A DNA stretch of 64,000 nucleotides from Aplysia californica (lineage: Eukaryota > Mollusca > Gastropoda > Aplysiida > Aplysiidae): assembly GCF_000002075.1 (NCBI RefSeq), contig NW_004797325.1:219818-283817 (forward strand), written 5' to 3'. Under the pieces are notes generated by a model, which worked only from the letters and a program-made list of their open reading frames with translations, was not told the origin of the DNA and ran no database searches. The position numbers and the translations under genes were made by a program. This document shows positions 1-11,600 of the stretch, in pieces; positions within the stretch are counted from its first letter, which is position 1; the number at the start of each line of letters is the position of its first letter.

Positions 1-490
1 CCCCCCCCCCTTTCCGCCAGCTGTTGGGAACAAATAAGCGTATGTCAGAAGCTGAACGTGGAACATAAAACATGAGTGACGCGGGTGGGTAGTAGCATGT
101 CACGTGGGAGGACAGCGCCCGGCGCTATAGCCTCGGGAACTCTCTTCTCATCGATCCTCTCCGACTCTCTGTCTGTCTCTTGCTGTGGTGTGTCCACTTC
201 CGCGCTTCCGGCCGCTGTTGCATAATAGCGTCCACGTATCGTGGCATTTACTGATGTCAATGACAGTCCATCTCAGTAATTAATTGACTTTTTGTCTGCT
301 GTCTAAAGCTTTGTGTGAATTATGACCACATGCGCCTCGTGTCCGTGTACCTTAATTGTCTTCGTGTCTCTCGTCTTTGTGGTGTCCATAAGCTTACAGG
401 GAACTTCTGGCTTTGCGTGCGTTTTGCTTTCTTTCCTTAGACATTCTAGTAATTCAAATGGTAGACCTGAATTACAATGTCCCAGACTGC
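1..490. other. No gene recognised; CpG-rich patch
   Basis: The window opens with a run of ten C. Positions 60-245 are rich in CG dinucleotides compared with the AT-rich surroundings. Short open frames on both strands have no recognisable product. This is probably intronic sequence of the Caskin gene, whose upstream exons are outside the window. Confidence 0.4.
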
Positions 491-724
491 GGGTGGTAGG
501 AGGTTGCTCTGGTGCGGTTTGCTCATGCTTGCCAATCAAACCTCTATCGTCCTCATCTCTCCTCCTTCATAGTTTTTTTGTTGGGGGGTTTTTATGTTTG
601 TTTGTTTTTTTGTTTGGTTGGGGGTTTTTTGTTGGGTTTTTTTCGTGTAGCTTTTGTAATCTTCGGCATTTATATTTTTACCCAATTGTATTGCAAGTGC
701 CGTTAAACTCGTACTAAAACAAAC
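491..724 (+). repeat. SINE-like repeat, family A, copy 1
   Basis: It begins with the family head GGGTGGT..GG..GCTCTGG and ends with the family tail TTGCAAGTGCCGT..AAACTCGTACTAAAAC. A T/G-rich expansion sits in the middle. Family A is a roughly 175-bp repeat found more than ten times in this window, always in this orientation. No tRNA-like promoter is visible, so it may be a 5'-shortened SINE or a distinct short element. Confidence 0.75.
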
Positions 725-813
725 AAGAACAATATCATAGACCGTTACTTTCATGGCATGCCGCTCTCTACTTTTATTGAAAACGCAAAACGTGCGCACC
801 ACAGGCACCCAAG

Positions 814-985
814 GTGGGTGGTTGGCGGGTGCTCTGGTGCGGTTTGCTTCTTCTTTCCTATCAATTATCTGTCGTCTTTTTCTCCCCTCCTTTTTGTGTT
901 TGTTACTCTCTTGTAGCACCTCTAATCTTCGGCACTTATATGACCTTATTGTGTTGCAAGTGCCGTAAAACTCTTCCTAAAACAA
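814..985 (+). repeat. SINE-like repeat, family A, copy 2
   Basis: This is a near-complete copy. It has the head GTGGGTGGTTGGCGGGTGC, a pyrimidine-rich middle (TTCTTTCCTATCAA, then TTTTTGTGTTTGTTACTC), and the tail TTGCAAGTGCCGTAAAAC followed by CTAAAACAAAA. It is a good reference copy for the family. Confidence 0.85.
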
Positions 986-1159
986 AAACAGGCTCCCACA
1001 TGAAGGGTATAACACCCGTCTCGATATACTCCCTTTTGACGATATCCTGCGTGGGAAGTAATTCTCTATTGAATTCTGTGCTGTCAACCCAAGGAAAAGA
1101 GCGGCCGGGTTGTTTTTAGTGTGCTTTGGCGACGTTTAGTCCGACGTTCTACTTCTTTC

Positions 1160-1556
1160 CAACATTCCCGACGTCTCGCTGTACCCCTGGGGGAAATGTG
1201 TCTGTCATTGTGCGGGTGGTTGGAGGGCGCTTCTGGAAGGTCTTGCTTCTTTACTTTCCCTCTGTTGTCTCTGTCTGTATTTCTGTCTTGCTCTTTTCCC
1301 AGCACTAAATGACCATTACTGTGTCGATGTGCTTCTCTTTACTCAGACAAACAAACAAACCGTTGCCTCGATGTACCCCAGGCTGAAATGTGTCTGTCAT
1401 TGTATTGACTTGTAGACAACAGTGGGTGGTTGGAGGATAGGTCCTACTTTTTTTACTTTCCCTCTGTTGTTTCTATCTGTCTGTCTTGTTTTTCCTAGCG
1501 CTAAATGACCATTATTGTGTCGATGTGCTTCTATTTACTCGAACAAACTCACAGAC
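1160..1556 (+). repeat. Family B repeat, two copies in tandem
   Basis: There are two head-to-tail copies, about 1160-1362 and 1366-1556. Both have GGGTGGTTGGAGG, a TTACTTTCCCTCTGTTGT core and the end GACCATTAYTGTGTCGATGTG followed by CTTTACTC and CAAACAAAC. Family B shares only the GGTGGTTGG head with family A and has a different 3' end. Other copies lie near 16.0, 17.1, 17.2, 23.3, 24.5 and 63.3 kb. Confidence 0.8.
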
Positions 1557-1560
1557 TACA

Positions 1561-1642
1561 ACTCAGTCACAGCAACGACAACAACAACGTCATCATTAAT
1601 AACAACGACAACAACAACAACAATAGCAACAACACCAACGAT
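1561..1642. repeat. Imperfect CAA microsatellite
   Basis: Impure AAC/CAA trinucleotide repeats follow directly after the A-rich end of the family B dimer. Tail-derived growth of the microsatellite is therefore plausible. Confidence 0.7.
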
Positions 1643-2394
1643 GAGAGATGCCTTTGCCTTTCACTCCTAGGGTGAATCGTTTTACATTTCCATTGGTTTT
1701 TTCAAGTATTTTTCACCACTGCAGTACCAGTGTACGTGAGACTATTTAAATGTCATCTTTTTGGAAGAAAGTCACACTGTTGTATTTAAAGTTTTGCGGA
1801 ACTGTCAACACATGTATGTTCCTGAAAAACCCTAGATGGGGCTTGTGTTCTATCTAAGTCCAAAGTTTCAGTTCCCTTTTGGTCTTAATGACCTTGCGGT
1901 ACTGATATGCTACTTTCAAAAAAGAATTTGAACTGGGATCGCCCCATTTTTCACCATGCAACACACCACACCATACCCCTCCACCAACGCCAGCTTCATT
2001 AGAGTAAGCGTTGCCCTCCACCCACACCGTCTACGGTTGTGAGCCCAGCAGACTATATTATTTATGACCGCTGGACCAACAACTTTTTTAAATGTTTCAC
2101 GCCTGCCCTGGTGATATTATATATGATATATGCAGTACTGTTTAGCTTTGTTTTCATTTCTTAGACAAATTCGACTGCCATTGTTACTAATTTTCTCATA
2201 GAAATTTTGTATATTATGTTCCATATCCAAACCTGTCCAGTAATTTCAAAATGCGATATCTATTTCTATGATACACGTTGAGTATTTTTTGTAGAAAATG
2301 GAAGTGCGCAGCATGAATGCAATTTATCATTATTATTATACTATGTATTTTATATATGCAATAATGTTTTGCTTTCTGCTTGTTTCTTGAACAG
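1643..2394 (+). other. Caskin intron, mostly unassigned
   Basis: No exon is seen. A fragment near 1925-1985 contains a degenerate tRNA-type B box in reverse and resembles 15690-15755 and the SINE at 2641-2816. The intron ends with TTTCTTGAACAG just before the exon at 2395. Confidence 0.5.
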
Positions 2395-2524
2395 TTCGGC
2401 AAATCCCCGTTCGTGTACGGCCCCACCGTGAGTACCGCCAACGGCTCCGTGCCTCACGTGCACAGCAACGGGGCCATCCCGGAGTACCAGCATGGCGACT
2501 GGCCGCCGCCGCCCGCCGCAAAAT
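2395..2524 (+). CDS. caskin: Caskin exon (linker after the missing N-terminal part)
   Basis: The exon encodes a Gly/Ser/Pro-rich linker starting [12 protein letters not shown] and ending DWPPPPAAK. The acceptor is TTGAACAG; the donor is AAAAT|GTGAGT. It ends in phase 1 and the next exon supplies CA to make TCA. It is the first exon I can identify, so the upstream coding part is missing from the window. Confidence 0.85.
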
Positions 2525-2553
2525 GTGAGTCATGCGCGTGCGTGTGTGTGTAT

Positions 2554-2610
<57 letters not shown>

Positions 2611-5600
2611 TGTGCGTGTGTGTAAAGTGTATGGACCCCTTATCAATACCATTAGATTATTTAAAAGGTGGGACCTCGGAAATTAACGCCTGTCTCCAAT
2701 AGGACCATTCCAGATCGGCTGAGAGTCTTGAAAATTCCACAATCCCGTCTGCAATTCGAACCCGGGCCATCGCTCGTTAGTCTAACCTGATACTAACTGA
2801 GCTAACGGAGCGCCCCAGTGTGTGTGTGTTTGTGGGTGCATGTGGGTGTGTATGGGGGGGGTCTCCTATCTTTCTGTGTGTGCTTGCTAGACTTTGTTAC
2901 ATTGTGCAAGTGAAGCTTCCGTTCAACATCCATGGGTGTTTCAGTTTAAAAAAAGAAACATCCTTAATATGTTCAGATATATTGTTTGTGTATTTCCTTT
3001 GAAGTTTGAAGTATATCAAGGAAATCAAGATCTGAAGGAATGGCGTCATTAGTCTAGTAGTTACGTTACTGGACCCGCAGTAGTGGGATTAAGGTTCTGG
3101 GGTTCGAGCCTCAGCTCTGTTCAACGCTGTGTCCATGGGAAAGGCACTTTACACGAATTTCCCATTTGGTTAGGCCCTTTCGAGAATGGACATTAAACTA
3201 TGAGGTTCGCCCCTTAAATAACGTAATATCAATAGTGTTGATTGGGGCGTTGAACGTATACCATTTCATTTTCAAAATTTGAAAAGAGAGAAGTCGTACT
3301 TGGGCTATCTACTTCCTTTATTTCTTTCGTCCAGGCAAAGCTGGATAATGCATACTGCTAAGATCTCCTGTCATGACGCAAAGGGCCATTTCAGTGTTTA
3401 GGCCGTGCTCCAAGTTCTGGGCTTCTCTGGGTCTGACGTTAATTGAGCTGGACCCTTGGTCCGATAGAGAGCTGTACAGAAGACGACATAGTACTTACTA
3501 CATAAAAGAGATAACTCCACCCCCTCACCAAAGGAATAATCCTATGAGGTGTGTCCTCTGTTTGGGGGACCAGAGACCGTAAATATTTATAGTCAGTGTG
3601 GGGAGACAGCGAACTATTTATATCCTCTTCCCCCTCCCTCCTTTACTCTGGTGTGGCCCGCGCTTGTTCAGCACACTTTGATGAGAACGCGTCCTTGGAC
3701 GATGTTCTGTCCTCAGACATCACTGCGGAACCCGCAATATCTTTTAAGACTTTGGTTTTCAGCTTCCAAGTAGTCTGGGCTGTGTCTGGATTGTGTATCC
3801 CCTACTTTTTCGTAACTTCCTGTGGTTCCAGACAGAATAATCTCGTCTTTCAGGAAATGTTTCCAGTAACAGGCATTTTGGGTATTAATGAAGATTACAA
3901 AGTGTGCAAGTTCACGGACTTTATTCACGCTTTTTTTGTGGATCGCTGTGTGTACGTGATGGGAAACCACGCTGAATAATAAAATCATTAACGACGTTGT
4001 TCTATTGAATGTCAGTTAATTTATATCATTGAGGTGGTTGCAGAATCGAAAGGAAAGAAATAACGGGAATTGAGGGGGGGGGGGTCTTTTTCCTGTAAAA
4101 TATGGTCTCAGCGACGTGAACGTTGCATTTTTATCCCTGATAATATGGACTGTTGTAATGCGTCTTCAAGTGACCTTTCAGTCTATGGAAAAGAATGTTA
4201 AAAAGAGTTAACATACGGCTGAATCATACCTTCTACAATCAAGTACTATATCCCCCCTCCCATTCCCCCTCCCCCAGTCCCAAGCATAATTATAGATGTT
4301 TTACTCCTCAATCATAATAGTTTAGATCATTTTGGAAGTATGCTGTTTCTGTCCTGTCTTGTGTTGCAAGTGCCGTAAAACTCTTCTTCTAAGCCTCGTC
4401 CTTCCACGGCAAGACGTAGTCCCCCATCAATGACCCCCACTCTGTTCTTTCGACTGTTCTTTATATCCAGATTGTTCCCGTCCTCTCTCTCTCTCTTCCC
4501 ACCCTCTTCCTCGACGTCGTTTCCCAAATTCTTGGTCTCCATTCAGTGCATCTGTTATCATTGATTCTACTGATGTGACCATCCCATTTTTTTCAATTTT
4601 TATCGAAGTTTAAGTTTGGAGATATCTGCCGGTTCTGTTTTCTTTCGTATTTTTGTGTGCTTTTTGATCATATATCCGTATACTCTCTATTACTCTCCTG
4701 TACCACCACGAATCTTCGACACTTATAGTGTTTCAAGTGCCGTAAAACTGTTACTAAAACTGGAGGTTTTTATCCGTGGTGCAGCACTTGCTGGGGGGCC
4801 GGGGCCCGACATGAGGGGCGCCAGTCCGGCCCGGGACAGCCCAGCCCACAGCAACCGGAACAGCGCGGCCAGCAGTGACAGCGGCAGGGGCTTCAGCACA
4901 GGACACACTGACCCCAAGGTAGGTGGTGCTGGGGATGAGTGGGTGCTTGGAGGGAACACTGGTAGTGTCTCTTATGGCTAATGGCAGGTTCCTTGTGACC
5001 ACTGGGTTGTTGGAAAGGACACCTGTAGTTCCCTGGACACCCTGGTGATGAGTGGGTGGCTGGAGGGAGTCACCGGAGGTGTCTCTTGTCATGATTGGAT
5101 GGTTGGAGGGAGTCACTGGTTGTGATTAGTGTTTGTTGTGGTGAGTGGATGGTTGGATGGGGACACTGGTTGTTCACTGGCGATGAGTGGGTAGTTGGAG
5201 AGGGCACTGGTAGTGTTACCCCTAGGTTTCTCGTTGCCATGGAGTGGTTGGGGGAGGCACTGGTAGTGTTACCCGTAGATTTCTTGTTACCAGTGGATTG
5301 TTTGAGGGGGCACTGGTGGTGTCTCTTGTGATGAGTGAGTGGTTGGGGGGAGTCACTGGTTGTGCCCCTGATGAGTGGGTGCTTGAAAGGGGGTCACTGC
5401 TAATGTCTCTTATAATAAGTGGGTGGTTGGAGGGGGTCACTGGTTGTGATTCGTGTCTGTTGTGATCAATGGGTGGTTGGAGGGGGTCACTGGTAGTGCC
5501 CCTGAAGATGAGTGGGTGCTTAAAAGAGGGTCACTGCTAGTGTCTCTTTTGATGAGTTGGTGCTGGAGGGGATCACTGTTGGTGTCTCTTGTGATGAGAG

Positions 5601-8600
5601 AGTGGTTAGAGGGGGGTTAGTGGTTGTGATTAGTGTCTCTTATGATGAGTGGGTGCGTGGAGGGGGTACTGGTAGTTTTCTTGTGATCAATGGATAGTAA
5701 GAGGGAGCCACTGGTAGTAATCCCTCGTGACCAGTGGATTGTTGGAGGGGGTCACAGAGAGTAAATTATTCTTTTCTAGAACCTCTATTCTTCGACATTT
5801 ATATAATAGTTGTAAATCGCACAGAATATGCTGTAGAGTGTGGATATGCTCTGTATAGATGCAATTGATATTATTTTTATCATTTTTATTATTATTATCA
5901 TTATTATATTATTATTATTTTCATCATCATCATCATCATCATCAGTATTATTCTTATTATTCTAATTATGATTATTTTATTAATATTATTATTATGATTA
6001 TTATATTACTATTATTTTCATCGTCATCATCATCATCATCATCATCATCATCAGTATTATTCCTATTATTCTTATTATGATTATTTTATTAATATTATTA
6101 TTATGATTATTATATTACTATTATTTTCATCGTCATCGTCATCATCATCAGTATTATTCCTATTATTCTTATTCTTATTATGATTATTTTATTATTATAT
6201 GGCCTGTTTCTGTATCATTATTATTGTCATCATTGTTATTATATATATATATGACCTATATGAATTGCAATTGCCATAAAACTGTGACTCTGTTACTAAA
6301 AGTTTGGTTTTTAAACCGTGTGGTGCAGCAGGTACACAGCTATGTCAACGTGCAGGTGAGCAACCAGCAGCACCGCCTGTCGGGCCAGAGCTACGAGTCG
6401 GGTGTGTCCTCGCGCCAGAGCTACCACAGCACCTCCAGCTCCAGCCTGGGCAGTCTGGACCGGCTCGAGGAGACCGGACACCCCGCCACCATCAACGTCG
6501 CACAGCTCTTTCAGGCGGGAGTGCCTGTATGTATATAGATATAGATACATAGATATATATATACGCATGTGTTGAGTGGATGTGAAAGAGTTAGAGAGAG
6601 AGAGAGAGAGAGAGGAAGGTAGAGAGAGAGAGAGAAAGATGATAGGGAGAATTCATTACGGGTGTGTGACGATATCTATGACATGCAGCTTTTTCAGGCG
6701 GGAGTGCCTGTATGTTAATATGCATGGTTTGAGTGGAAGAGAGATCAGACAGACAGACAGGCAGACATAATAAATTATTGATGTGTGTGACAATATCTAT
6801 GATGTACAACTTTTTCAGGGGGAGTGCCAGTATGTATATATACACGTCTTGAGTGAATGAAAAATAGAGAAAGAGAGGGAGAGAGAGAGAGTGGATGAGG
6901 GAGAGAGTGAAATATACGTGTGTGATAACCTCTATGTCACACAGCTCTTTCAGGTCGGACAGCCTGAGTGTATACTTATCTAAACTTGGTTTGAGAGACT
7001 GGGGACGAGAGTGAGTGTGTGTGTGTATATGTGTGTTTGCCTTCACATCATCTGTGTGTGTGGGTGGTTGGCAGCTGCTCTGGTGTGGTTTGCTCCTTCT
7101 TTCCTATCAAACATCTGGCATCCTTATCTCTCCCCTTTCCTTTTTTGTATTTGTTACTCTCTTGTAATACCTCTACTCTTTGGCATTTATATGGCGTAAC
7201 TATGTTGCAAGTGCTGTAAACACTCTTACTAAGACAAAGATCTGACCTTTGCCCTCATATTCTTATGCACAGTAGAATTGTAAATGGGCTGATTTATCAA
7301 CGTCATGCTCATACTGTGCCGGAACAACATAGGGGGAACTGCTGCTTTTTCTTTCCTCGTCCTTACTATTGTCATTTTTCCTCTACTTCTTTTGTATGTT
7401 TGTCACTCTCTTGTGAACTGCTTTTTCGGGGGTGCCTTGATAGTCAATGCAGACTTTGTGCTGTTGAGGCTAGAGAGGTGAGCAGAGTAAGCCTGATTTC
7501 CCGTTTGGACTTCTCTGTTGACATCCACCCATTGGCGCTCATATGACCTTATCTAGTTGCGAGTGCCGTAAAATCTTACTAAAACAAACTTTTCCCTACC
7601 CTCCCTAGGACCATGAGGTACTCCGCGCCTGGCTGAGTGAGCTTCACTTCGAGGAGTACTATCCGCTCTTCATGCAAGCCGGCTACGACATGCCCACCAT
7701 CTCACGCATGACTCCTGAAGTAAGCCCCACCCCGAGACTGATCTTGTTCCTTACTTTGTAGCACCATTTTGTTGGGTATTTTTAGGTCTTTGTTCTGATA
7801 ATACAGTCAGGCACAGATAACACAAATACAGAAAACTAAAAATCATGGATAGCTCGCACAATTTGTCTTTCACCAATTGATATCTCTTTAACGTTTCGTT
7901 ATTGGTTAACCTGAATTATGAATGTGTCAAACACATATGTCAATCCTCGACATGTAGGAGTTGTCTGTACCTGACTTTAGTTTGCACTGACCTTTCACAA
8001 CAGATAAGGTTTGTGCTGAATCAATCTACATTATGTGGGTGGTTGGCAGGTGCTCTGGTATTGTTAGCTCCTTCTTTTCTATCAAACATGTATCATCTTT
8101 ATCTCTTCTCCTTTTTTTGTGTGTTTGTTACTCTCTTGTAACTGTTCTAATTTTTGGCTCATATATGATCTTATTGTACGGAAAGTACTGTAAAATTCCT
8201 GTTAAAACTAAAAACATCTACATTTTATGTCTGATGGTTATGGTGCATGTGGCTAACATGGCCGATGTGTGCTTCCAGAAAACTATTTTGTGCATTGACA
8301 ATGACATGTTTTCTATATTTTTCAGTTTCTTATTGAAATGGTTCGTTTTGATAGTTGTACGTCTGAAGTGTTCTTTTTGTTTTGTAAGCTCAAGAAAAGG
8401 GAAAGCTAATGTGCTTATGTTGTTTCTGTATCAATAAGAACGTGAACACATTACCTTTCCCTTTTCTCATCTGCATCCAGTTGTTTATAGTAGTGGGTTT
8501 AGCTATGACTTAACTTGATGAACTGTTTGCTCCATAGGATCTCACTGCCGTAGGCATTACCAAGCCTGCTCACAGGAAGAGGTTAAAGGCAGAAATAGCT

Positions 8601-11600
8601 CGTCTCAATATCCACGACGGCATCCCAGAGTACAAACCCGTATGTAATCAAGTGCCGCTTCACTATAAACAGACATTGTTCCTTCTTTCCTATCCAACAT
8701 CTATCGCCCATATCTCTCCTCCTTCTTTTTGTGTTTGTTACTCTCTTGTAACACTTTTGATCTTCAGCACTTTTATGATCTGATTGTGTTTTAAGTGCCA
8801 TTTTTAAAAACCCTTGCTAAAACAAAAAAACATTGTTTTATTATGCAAGTCATCTCTGTCGTCTTTCTCTTATCTCTCACTTCCACAGATATTCTACAGA
8901 AAAATGTTATCGCTCTCTAGGTTTATTATCATAAGATTATTATTATGCCTAAGTGTAACAACTGAAGAAAAAATATGTGCACAACCCTTTTTTTGTATTA
9001 AATGTCTTCTTTTTTTCTTGTAAGTCGATGTTTGAGCTCCCTGTGTAGTGAGCAAGATTTGAAGACAGCTTCCAAGAATAAGAAGATAATTTTTTGTGAA
9101 GTTCCTAATATATCAATTTTTCTATGTACTTTCTCCTGAAGAATATTTTGTTTTCATGGTTTGAAAGTAAGAACAGTTTTATAATATCTTTAATTCCAAT
9201 CAAATGCACATGCTTTTCACGTTGATGTTTTAATGAGGTGTCAACTTTTTCTTCAAGAAATGAGCTAGAGCAATTCTTGAAATTATTTAATTTTAATATG
9301 GATCCAAACCTGATGTACGAAATGTTGTAAAACCTTTGCTAGTGGGTGGTTGGCGGGTGCTCGGGAGGGGTTTGCTCTTTCTTTCCTATCAAACATCTAT
9401 TGTCCTTATCGCTCCTCCTTTTTTGTGTATGTTACTGTCATGTAACACCCTAATCTTCAGCGTTTAAATGACCTATTTGTGTTGCAAGTGCTGTATAACT
9501 TTGTTTTTTTTAAACTAGCTTAAAAAACAACAAAGCAAAACAAAACACAAGAAAACAACCTTTTCCGTTGTGTGTCCAGAATGACCTAATGGAGTGGCTG
9601 CACCTGCTAGGCCTTGGCGCCTACCTGGAGACTCTGTGTGGTCAGGGCTATGATGACATAAATTATGTCACTGACATCACCTGGGAGGACCTAGAAGAAA
9701 TCGGCATTCAAAAATTAGGTAATGTGCCAACAACTTTCAGTGTTATGTTAGAGCGGCAGTTTTATATTGTTCAATATTGTTGCTATGTTTCCAGTTTCCT
9801 CTCATCCCTTTCCTTCCTTAATAATTATATACAGCTTTTTTGTTCAAAATGTTCTAAAACAAGCTGTCGAACCTGTTTAGGATGACCACCCATTGTCTAG
9901 GAGAAAAGTTGTCATCTTAGACAGATGGTAGTCGTTGAAAGTATCATTTTAATACAGAAAAACACAAGGAGGAAGTGGGAAGTATTCATTTGTGCAGGAG
10001 ATTATCTTGGACAGGTGGTCGGTAGAGCAGGTTTGACTGTACCATTCGTTCACCTAGAACAAAAAAAACCAAACCAGAACGCAATGTTCATATCTTCTGA
10101 TTTGGAAATGTATGTGTGTTAATTAATGTCACCTGTTGTGTTTGGCTTAATAATTAACTGGAACCTTTTGCCACTTCTGTGAGAATTTTGCTTTTTGTAC
10201 CCAGTAACAAATTAGGTTCAGGTGATTAAAGGCCAGAAAGGTAGACAGGTGGAGGTCGTTCCAATCTGTTGCTGTTGCTGTTGCTGTTGCTGGGGCTGTA
10301 AGGAGGTTATCAGTTGTTTACCTAGCCTGTACGTACACATGAAGGACAGGGAAGGGTTACCTTTTTCTTTTAAACAGTTAAGTGCCGTGTTAACCCTTTA
10401 GAAGCAAGGTGAAGAATCTGCTTTGCTATGCAGTATCTAAACTCTGTACTGAATGTGTTTACTTTTTAGCTTACAGGAGAAAAAGTGTCTGAAAGAGTAT
10501 AAGCTTGAAGTAGAAGGGTTAATAGATTTTCCAGTGGAAATATTTTAAAGCTTTAACATTCTCTGTAGGTGATGTCTTTGTGCACAGTCCTTTGTATGTT
10601 GACAGAAAAGACATGCTGTATTTAAAAAAGTACAAAAAGAAGAGATTGTTTAGTAAAAGAGAAGAGAAGAAAAGGCTTCCCCTTGATTGTAGCTACTGCT
10701 TATTAAAGAGGGAAAGAATGTATTTACTCTTGTTTTGTGTTGGTTTTGGTGGTACAAACTCCTTTTACCTTGTTCCCTTTGATTTCTGAGAGGGCAATTC
10801 TTTAAAGGGCTTAGACATCTTGTTAAACACATGACCAAAGATTTTAAAATTTACATTGGTACCAAAGTTTTAGTTGGAATGGAATTGGGCTGTCATCCCC
10901 ATGGTATGGTAAACATCTTTATTTCCGTGAACCAAGTCTAGACATGGAAAGATCATTTGCCTTTTAAAAGGTTTCCTTTTAAGTGGGACCCGCTAATAAG
11001 GTCTGGGGGAGCTGGATTTAATTAAGGAGAGTCTGCTCATAATCTTGATACAGGTAGAGCTTTTAGGCAGTTGTGTGCAGGAACTCACCGGGAAGAGATC
11101 TTGTGTGAAATGTGTGAGATGTGAATTTGAAAAAAGATACACTACTTAGTCTGATAATTTTATGTTATATTTTGTTAGCGCTCCTTTTTTCTGCTTGTGT
11201 TTGTGGGTTTGTTTTATTTTTAATGGATTTTCTTGAAGCATATGACGCATGCTCTGTGTACACATGAATTTGTTGAAACAAAAATTGATTTGTTCCTTCA
11301 TTTACCCTTTGTTCTAAAGAAGATAGCTTTGGTTATGTTTGTATAAAGTTATTTTACATTTCATAACAACTTGCAGAACTGATATCAGATGCAGAAATAT
11401 ACACCATGCTGCCTCTCACAGTGGAGACTGATTCATGGAGGCTCTGTGAATCTCAAAAGTATTAGAATCTTTTTAATCTGTTTGTCTATGAATATCGTTG
11501 TGTCTATTTGTCTTAACCTATCTCAATCTCATAATAGTAACTTCTTTCTAGACACTGGTTCATCTCTCTCCAACTCACTTCTCGAGCAAGTTGAGGTTAA

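Noticed and set aside
2740-2816. A minus-strand tRNA gene
   Set aside because: The tRNA-like head continues into SINE body sequence and the acceptor stem is not complementary.
3596-3979. Open frame of 127 codons in a Caskin intron
   Set aside because: No recognisable motif, no codon-use signal by eye, and an overlapping open frame on the other strand; likely chance.
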